From NCBI GenBank assembly GCA_913031645.1, contig CAJWFB010000009.1, positions 1 through 38,491 of the forward strand: 38,491 nucleotides of DNA. The letters are read 5' to 3'. This DNA is from an uncultured Cellvibrionales bacterium (GTDB lineage Bacteria > Pseudomonadota > Gammaproteobacteria > Pseudomonadales > Porticoccaceae). Shown here piece after piece: positions 33,667-38,491 of the stretch (positions are counted from its first letter, which is position 1; every line of letters begins with the position of its first letter). The position numbers were made by a program, and so were the translations under genes. The notes under the pieces were generated by a model. It was not told the origin of the DNA and made no database searches. It saw only the letters and a program-made list of their open reading frames with translations.

Positions 33667-34722
33667 ATGCCCAATAGCTCTTTAAGTTTGCACCAAGAAT
33701 CCTGTAATCGCCAGATAGCCTGGTGGCTAATCATCTGTGCCGCGGTTATTTTCGGAATGATACTCCTTGGAGGCGTCACAAGACTGACCGATTCGGGATT
33801 GTCGATGGTGGACTGGAAACCTATCAGAGGTGTGATACCACCGATTACTCAGGCCGACTGGCAAGCCATGTTCTTGAAGTATCAGCAGTTCCCTGAATAT
33901 CAAAAAACTAACTTTAATATGACACTCGAGCAGTTCAAACCTATATTTATGTACGAGTATTTGCACCGTATGCTGGGGCGTTTTATTGGTATTATTTTCG
34001 TCTTACCCTTTCTGTTCTTTTATTTTACCAAGCGCATAGTGCCTGGCCTGACACCAAGGTTACTGGTCATGTTAGTACTGGGTGGAAGCCAAGGGGTACT
34101 TGGCTGGTATATGGTTAAGAGCGGCCTGGTTGATAACCCTCACGTGAGTCAGTACAGGCTCACTGCCCACCTCGGCATGGCGGTGTTCATCTATGGCTTT
34201 ATATTCTGGACTGTGCTCGACCTACTAGCACCAGTTGCCTCGCAACCTAAGCATCTCAAACGTTTTGCCTACTCTCTCAGCGGGCTGATATTTTTAATGA
34301 TTCTGTCGGGTGGTCTAGTGGCAGGGACTCGTGCTGGCATCCCCTACCCAACTTGGCCACTGATGGGCGATAGTTTTATCCCACCCGGACTATACAGCCT
34401 TCAACCCTTTTGGCTTTCAGCCTTTGAAGACATGTTAACCATCCAGTTTAACCATCGTATGTTTGCATACTTGATTGTCGGTTTGGTGTGCACATTTGCC
34501 TACCAAGCGCTCAAATCTGATCTGCAGGGGTCTTTGAAAGTGGGCATTTACTGCTTTATTGGTTTGTTGTTTTTACAGGTCAGCCTAGGCATTAGTACGC
34601 TCATTTTTTATATTCCGGTACCCATCGCTGCAGCACATCAAGTCTGTGCGGTGGCACTGCTCAGCGCATCTCTGTTTGTCAGTCATTCCTTTACTCGCCA
34701 GCCACGAGCCATTGTACCCTAG
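33667..34722 (+). CDS. ctaA: Haem A synthase (COX15/CtaA type)
   Basis: It hydroxylates haem O to haem A for the aa3-type cytochrome oxidase, in the inner membrane with eight helices. The family hallmarks are GGVTRLTDSGLSMVDWKPIRG near residues 35-55, EYLHRMLGRF near 97 with a haem-ligand histidine, RLTAHLGMAVF near 163, FNHRMFAYLIVG near 260 and AAHQVCAVALL near 322. The Leu-Ser-Met and Trp-Lys-Pro segment is of the alphaproteobacterial/mitochondrial COX15 class. It has 351 residues. AAGG precedes the ATG at 33667. No cytochrome oxidase subunit gene lies in the window. Confidence 0.93.
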   Translation: MPNSSLSLHQESCNRQIAWWLIICAAVIFGMILLGGVTRLTDSGLSMVDWKPIRGVIPPITQADWQAMFLKYQQFPEYQKTNFNMTLEQFKPIFMYEYLHRMLGRFIGIIFVLPFLFFYFTKRIVPGLTPRLLVMLVLGGSQGVLGWYMVKSGLVDNPHVSQYRLTAHLGMAVFIYGFIFWTVLDLLAPVASQPKHLKRFAYSLSGLIFLMILSGGLVAGTRAGIPYPTWPLMGDSFIPPGLYSLQPFWLSAFEDMLTIQFNHRMFAYLIVGLVCTFAYQALKSDLQGSLKVGIYCFIGLLFLQVSLGISTLIFYIPVPIAAAHQVCAVALLSASLFVSHSFTRQPRAIVP

Positions 34723-34802
34723 CACGATTCAAACAGAGGAATTACGCGTTAAACAGTATGCAGAGAAATACGGTAAAAATAACTAAATCTAAGGAACTAA
34801 CC

Positions 34803-35234
34803 ATGCGTGTTACTTTTATTTTAACAGTATTCCTGTTGACAACCCCCAGTTGGGCTGACAATAACACTGACCCCTCCGGTCTATGGAATACCTTTGATGA
34901 CAATGGTAATATTGAGTCTACCGTGGAGGTTCGCATCGAGGAGGGTAAGCTATATGCAAACATCCTTAGTCTGCATAACGCCCCTGAGGACAACCCTATC
35001 TGTACTGAATGCAAAGGAGATTTATTTGGCAAACCGGTTATCGGCATGCAAATTATTAACGGACTTAAACTAAAAAAAGGTATCTGGCAGAAAGGAAGTG
35101 TTTTTGACCCCAAAACAGGCGATGCTTACAAGGGCAAAGTATGGCTAGAGGATGGCACACTTTTCGTTCGTGGCCACATTGGCTTTTTGTATCAAACCAA
35201 AAGCTGGCAAAAAGTCTCCAGTGACGCCAAATAG
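34803..35234 (+). CDS. DUF2147-family secreted protein
   Basis: A predicted periplasmic protein of unknown function. The signal peptide is MRVTFILTVFLLTTPSWA, cleaved before DNN. The mature part has the DUF2147 features: GLWNTFDDNGNIESTVEVR near residue 28, the Cys pair in NPICTECKGDLFGKPVIG near 65-75, WQKGSVFDPKTGDAYKG, and the closing GHIGFLYQTKSWQKV. It has 143 residues. The ATG at 34803 has AAGGA seven bases upstream; an upstream in-frame ATG at 34758 would put a charged head before the signal peptide. It follows ctaA by 80 bases. Confidence 0.85.
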   Translation: MRVTFILTVFLLTTPSWADNNTDPSGLWNTFDDNGNIESTVEVRIEEGKLYANILSLHNAPEDNPICTECKGDLFGKPVIGMQIINGLKLKKGIWQKGSVFDPKTGDAYKGKVWLEDGTLFVRGHIGFLYQTKSWQKVSSDAK

Positions 35235-35265
35235 CCGTCATAATAGTGTCTTTAAAGAAACCAGA

Positions 35266-35294
35266 TTCACCGCTTTTTAGTCGCTTCCTATAAT
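35266..35294 (+). promoter_or_regulatory. Candidate promoter for the acyl-CoA dehydrogenase pair
   Basis: TTCACC at 35266-35271 and a perfect TATAAT at 35289-35294 are 17 bases apart. This gives a leader of about 100 bases that contains the palindrome at 35322-35335. Confidence 0.45.
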
Positions 35295-35321
35295 ACGAAA
35301 CAAATTTCAGTTGGCACCTAA

Positions 35322-35335
35322 AATGAACGCTCATT
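35322..35335. promoter_or_regulatory. Perfect palindrome, probable TetR-type operator
   Basis: AATGA-ACGC-TCATT is a perfect 5-bp inverted repeat around a 4-base centre, with the layout of many TetR-family operators that control fatty-acid or acyl-CoA genes. It lies 28 bases after the candidate -10 and 66 before the first acyl-CoA dehydrogenase start. No regulator gene is in the window. Confidence 0.5.
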
Positions 35336-35401
35336 ACTATTGCTTTTCTCTCCTATAGACCTATATTCTATGGGTTAGATAACATCAAAAAGAGTGGGCT
35401 A

Positions 35402-36529
35402 ATGAATTTAGATTTTTCAGACGACCAAAAGCTGCTTCAATCAGAAGCGCGTAAATTTCTCGAGAAAGAACAGTCCCTCCAAAGAAGTCGCACCGTTCTT
35501 GATCAGCAACAAGCTTTAGACACTGATCTTTGGCAACAAATCGTTGCTATGGGGTGGACTGGGATTAGAATACCCGAAGAGTATGATGGACTGGGCTTAG
35601 GCCATCTCGAACTCTGTGTGGTCGCTGAAGAACTGGGTCGATCACTCGCACCAGTGCCCTTTTCATCATCGGTATACCTTTTTACCGAAGCCATTATCAA
35701 GTTTGCTAGCGATGACATAAAACAAGATTTACTCCCTAAACTACTATCGGGTGAATGCGTCGGCACAGTTGCCATCACTGAGCAATTATTGGCTCCCACT
35801 GAACAAAATATTAATGTGATCGTGGCTGATAACACCGTTTCGGGTACCAAGATTGCTGTGCCCGACGCCGGCATAGCCACTCATGTTATTGTCCTCTGTA
35901 AAGGCCAAAAAGGTATTGAACTTCGACTGGTTGAACTCAATGGTGACTGTAATATCAAAAAACAAGACACCATTGATGATAGTCGAGGTCATTTCTCCAT
36001 CGACTTTAGTAATGCACATAGCCGGTTACTGGGTAATCAAGGAGAAGGTTGGGCGCTACTGCAAAACCTGCTGGACCAAGCGGCTGTTATGTTCAGTTTT
36101 GAGCAATTAGGCGGTGCCCAAGCGACCCTTGATATGGCAACCAGTTACGCCCAACAGCGATTTGCCTTCGGTCGCGCTATTGGCTCCTATCAAGCGATAA
36201 AACACAAGTTAGCAGACATGTATATCAAGCTAACCCTCGCCAAATCTAATAGCTACTATGGTGCCTGGGCGCTATCTACTGAATCTGCCGAGTTAGCAGT
36301 GGCCGCCGCTACCGCGAGAGTCAGTGCCACACAAGCATTTAACTATTGTTCCCAGGAAAACATCCAAACCCACGGCGGTAATGGGTTTACCTGGGAGTAC
36401 GACTGCCATCTTTTCTATCGGCGCGCTAAGTTGCTGTCTTTAAATGTTGGGTCCCTTGCCACTTGGAAGGAAAAACTCATAAATGGGCTAGAAAAAGCCC
36501 AACCTGCCAACGCTCAACAAGGGGCCTGA
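35402..36529 (+). CDS. Acyl-CoA dehydrogenase, first of a tandem pair
   Basis: A predicted FAD enzyme that desaturates an acyl-CoA. Helical N-terminal domain with WTGIRIPEEYDGLGLGHLE near 50-68 and EELGRSLAPVPF; middle beta-domain with GTVAITEQLL near 120; C-terminal domain with RFAFGRAIGSYQAIKHKLADM near 256-276 and the FAD-binding THGGNGFTWEYD near 325. The C-terminal YEGT/GGT-type segment that follows in most relatives is absent: the tail reads LLSLNVGSLATWKEKL. It has 375 residues. It ends one base before the next acyl-CoA dehydrogenase gene, so the two products may form a heteromer, as known for pimeloyl-CoA and steroid-degrading pairs. Confidence 0.9.
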   Translation: MNLDFSDDQKLLQSEARKFLEKEQSLQRSRTVLDQQQALDTDLWQQIVAMGWTGIRIPEEYDGLGLGHLELCVVAEELGRSLAPVPFSSSVYLFTEAIIKFASDDIKQDLLPKLLSGECVGTVAITEQLLAPTEQNINVIVADNTVSGTKIAVPDAGIATHVIVLCKGQKGIELRLVELNGDCNIKKQDTIDDSRGHFSIDFSNAHSRLLGNQGEGWALLQNLLDQAAVMFSFEQLGGAQATLDMATSYAQQRFAFGRAIGSYQAIKHKLADMYIKLTLAKSNSYYGAWALSTESAELAVAAATARVSATQAFNYCSQENIQTHGGNGFTWEYDCHLFYRRAKLLSLNVGSLATWKEKLINGLEKAQPANAQQGA

Positions 36530-36530
36530 T

Positions 36531-37757
36531 ATGAATTTTAATGACACAGAACAACAAGCCCAATTCAGAGCTAAATGCAGTGCTTGGTTAACAGATAATG
36601 CCCAACTCAAAAGCCAAACCAGTAACCATAACTCTCACGGTAAATCGGGTTCATCGGACTTTCTAAACGCTGCAAGAATCTGGCAAAAAAAGAAGTTTGA
36701 CGCTGGCTGGGCAATGTTGCACTGGCCAAAAATCTATGGCGGCTTAGAAGCTTCACCGCTTGAGAGAATCATTTGGGGCCAAGAAGAAGGCAAATTTAAC
36801 GTCCCTCAGGGTGTCTATGAAATTGGTCTTGGCATGGCAGGTCCCGTCATGATGCAATACGCCACCGAGCAACAAAAGCAACGCTACCTGCCACCGATGG
36901 CCGCAGGCGAAGAAATCTGGTGCCAGCTATTCTCCGAGCCCTCTGCGGGATCCGATGTAGCCGGTCTGCGCAGCAAAGCGGTGCAAGATGGTGATGACTG
37001 GGTTATCAATGGTCAAAAGGTGTGGACCTCAGGGGCACAGTTTTGTGATTACGGTATTATTATAGTCAGGCATGACCCCAACCTAGATAAACACGCCGGC
37101 ATGACCTTTTTCTTTGTTGATATGAAATCTCCTGGCATTGATATCAAGCCGATCAAACAGATTACCGGTGGCTCGTCATTTAACGAGGTCTACTTTAATG
37201 ACGTGCGTATACCAGACAGCCAGAGACTTGGCGCTGTGGGTGATGGTTGGAGAGTCGCCATTACCACTCTCATGAACGAAAGGTTGGCTGTGGGTGACGC
37301 AAACGGTGTCGATGCCACCGAAGCCTTTGAGTGGGCTAAGGGTCAGGATGATCAAGGCCAAGCACTAATAGAAAACCGCGCGGTGCGAGAGTCCATCGCT
37401 GACTGGTACTGTAAGGCAAGCGGACTTAAAAATACAAAACTGCGCACCATGTCTGCCCTCTCCAAAGGCGACACACCAGGCCCTGAGGCTTCCATTACCA
37501 AAGTAGTCAGCGCGAACAAATTACAGGCCATTGGTCACTTCGGTATCGACTCATTGGACATGGCAGGTATGCTGAAAACCGATCTTTCGGATGTTCATGA
37601 TTTCCACAATGCCTGGCTGGGATCAGCGGGTTTACGCATTGCCGGCGGTACCGATGAGATTCTGAAAAACATCATCGCCGAACGCGTTTTAGGATTACCG
37701 CAAGATCCTAGAGCAGACAAAGGGCTGGCCTTTAAAGATATTCCATCGGGGAGTTAA
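36531..37757 (+). CDS. Acyl-CoA dehydrogenase, second of a tandem pair
   Basis: A second predicted FAD acyl-CoA dehydrogenase. Signature segments: WAMLHWPKIYGGLEASPLE near 60, WCQLFSEPSAGSDVAGL near 135-151, INGQKVWTSGAQFCDY near 160, TGGSSFNEVYFNDVRIP near 210, and the C-terminal AGGTDEILKNIIAERVLGLP near 370-389. At the YEGT position it has AGGT, so the glutamate used by short- and medium-chain enzymes is not there; the base may lie elsewhere, as in long-chain types. It has 408 residues. It starts one base after the first gene. The natural substrate is unknown. Confidence 0.9.
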   Translation: MNFNDTEQQAQFRAKCSAWLTDNAQLKSQTSNHNSHGKSGSSDFLNAARIWQKKKFDAGWAMLHWPKIYGGLEASPLERIIWGQEEGKFNVPQGVYEIGLGMAGPVMMQYATEQQKQRYLPPMAAGEEIWCQLFSEPSAGSDVAGLRSKAVQDGDDWVINGQKVWTSGAQFCDYGIIIVRHDPNLDKHAGMTFFFVDMKSPGIDIKPIKQITGGSSFNEVYFNDVRIPDSQRLGAVGDGWRVAITTLMNERLAVGDANGVDATEAFEWAKGQDDQGQALIENRAVRESIADWYCKASGLKNTKLRTMSALSKGDTPGPEASITKVVSANKLQAIGHFGIDSLDMAGMLKTDLSDVHDFHNAWLGSAGLRIAGGTDEILKNIIAERVLGLPQDPRADKGLAFKDIPSGS

Positions 37758-37867
37758 TACACTGATCAGAGGTTAATTAAAGCATCAAGCAGTAGTCGTG
37801 AAATGGAAAGCAATGCATACGTAGGATTTTGGTTACTTTGTGGGGCCTGAATAATCGAAACGACGCC

Positions 37868-38227
37868 TTAACGTCTAAGCCGTAGATATTTAGTCTGACC
37901 AGAATTTAAATCGAACTTCACTCTTAAGACAGGTTTAATCGGATCTGAGATAATGACAGTGTGTATTCCTGAATCAATGTCTAAAACAACTTTCTCGAGT
38001 CGTTCATGAGCTTGCTTGTCAGCGGTAATGCTTGATGAATTAGCCCCTAAAAGATCACCGTGTGAAATAATCACAAAGTCGTTGTCTATAGTCAACTTCA
38101 ATCCTACCAGTGCTTCAGACGTTATTACAATTCTCGATGAATCGAGAATAGGTAAATCATCATTATTAATAAACGTAAAACCAGTCAGTATTAAAAATAA
38201 TAGTATTGAATAAATACACCTTAGCAT
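37868..38227 (-). CDS. Small secreted protein of unknown function
   Basis: I do not recognise this 119-residue protein. It has an N-terminal hydrophobic segment (about 4-19, CIYSILLFLILTGFTF) that looks like a signal peptide or anchor, and a mature part rich in beta-strand patterns: RIVITSEALVGLKLTID, FVIISHGDLLGA and VLRVKFDLNSGQTKYLRLRR. The ending resembles the SGQxYYLR closing of small lipoprotein-like domains such as DUF2846, but this is only an impression. The gene is convergent with the acyl-CoA dehydrogenase pair. It is AT-richer than its neighbours. A perfect palindrome lies 34 bases upstream. The reading frame is reasonably certain, the function is not. Confidence 0.6.
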   Translation of the reverse strand: MLRCIYSILLFLILTGFTFINNDDLPILDSSRIVITSEALVGLKLTIDNDFVIISHGDLLGANSSSITADKQAHERLEKVVLDIDSGIHTVIISDPIKPVLRVKFDLNSGQTKYLRLRR

Positions 38228-38491
38228 TGAGTATAGATTTCTCGCTGAACGTGGAGTTGGGTTTTAACTTAAAACGTAATTAAGCATATATGTAAGACTA
38301 ATCACCGATAACACAGTGTAACTTTCTCAGCTATATATGGTTGAATAAATTGTCAAGTAATCCCCACCATAATTAAAATTGGCATAGATAAAAGAGAGCC
38401 ATTTACCGAAAACTGGTAACGAGTAGCAAAAGCATCTTTGCATTCTTTAAAGCAACTAAGTGCATGTTTTTAAGGGATTGAAAGCCTTTTT
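38228..38491. other. AT-rich right end of the window, no gene seen
   Basis: 264 bases with no supported ORF or RNA gene. Besides the palindrome at 38261-38275 there is a short inverted repeat TTACC-N7-GGTAA at 38403-38419. The neighbour to the right is not visible. Confidence 0.4.
38261..38275. promoter_or_regulatory. Perfect palindrome upstream of the small secreted orphan
   Basis: GTTTTAA-C-TTAAAAC is a 15-bp palindrome with a single central base, too tight for an RNA hairpin, so more like a protein-binding site. It lies 34 bases upstream of the ATG at 38227. Confidence 0.4.

Noticed and set aside
38465-38491. Terminator-like AAGG...CCTTTTT at the right edge
   Set aside because: The stem is only about four bases and the sequence is cut by the window end.

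Overview
The window is a 38.5 kb stretch of ordinary-looking gammaproteobacterial chromosome with moderate GC and very high coding density. I see no insertion sequence, CRISPR array, rRNA or tRNA. Gene order points to the Pseudomonas / Cellvibrionales side of the Gammaproteobacteria: ponA diverging from pilM, an algU-mucA-mucB-mucC-mucD block followed by lepA-lepB-rnc-era-recO-acpS, and hslR-hslO-pckA. A free-living marine member is my guess; no single sequence proves it.

Layout. 1-672 (minus): the 5' half of pilM runs directly into a short out-of-frame piece of pilQ, so pilN, pilO and pilP are missing. 800-7036 (plus): PBP1A, a YrfG-type nucleotidase, Hsp15, Hsp33 and ATP-dependent PEP carboxykinase. 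7109-14164 (minus): a cytochrome c5-like lipoprotein, a pseudoazurin-like lipoprotein, TrpRS, an M18 aminopeptidase, a beta-hydroxyacid dehydrogenase, TsaB, adenylate kinase and MazG. 14195-24857 (minus): CysM, AcpS, RecO, Era, RNase III, signal peptidase I, LepA, MucD, RseC, MucB, MucA and sigma-E, i.e. the envelope-stress operon followed by export, ribosome and RNA-processing genes. 25014-26642 (plus): NadB. 26657-27299 (minus): SdhE and a YgfX-like protein, divergent from YgfZ and a PGPGW-type membrane protein (27374-28788, plus). 28798-32046 (minus): an MFS transporter, uracil-DNA glycosylase and threonine ammonia-lyase. 32278-37757 (plus): a MATE pump, haem A synthase, a DUF2147 protein and a tandem pair of acyl-CoA dehydrogenases. 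37868-38227 (minus): a small secreted orphan. No gap without a gene exceeds 300 bases.

Regulation visible in the sequence. A convincing sigma-E promoter (GAACTT-N16-TCTTT) lies upstream of rpoE, as expected for autoregulation. A TATAAT hexamer and a 7-bp hairpin sit between rpoE and mucA. Perfect or near-perfect palindromes lie upstream of the acyl-CoA dehydrogenase pair, the MATE gene, the cupredoxin gene and the orphan gene. Several hairpins follow stop codons but lack a U-tract.

No wholly new system stands out. The points most worth a second look are the pilM/pilQ junction at the left edge, the cupredoxin lipoprotein with a cytochrome-c5-like leader beside a c5-like lipoprotein, the lepA leader (TTG start behind two hairpins), the palindrome-controlled acyl-CoA dehydrogenase pair, and the genes usually found in this synteny but absent here (pdxJ, rlmD, relA and a DUF4845 gene).
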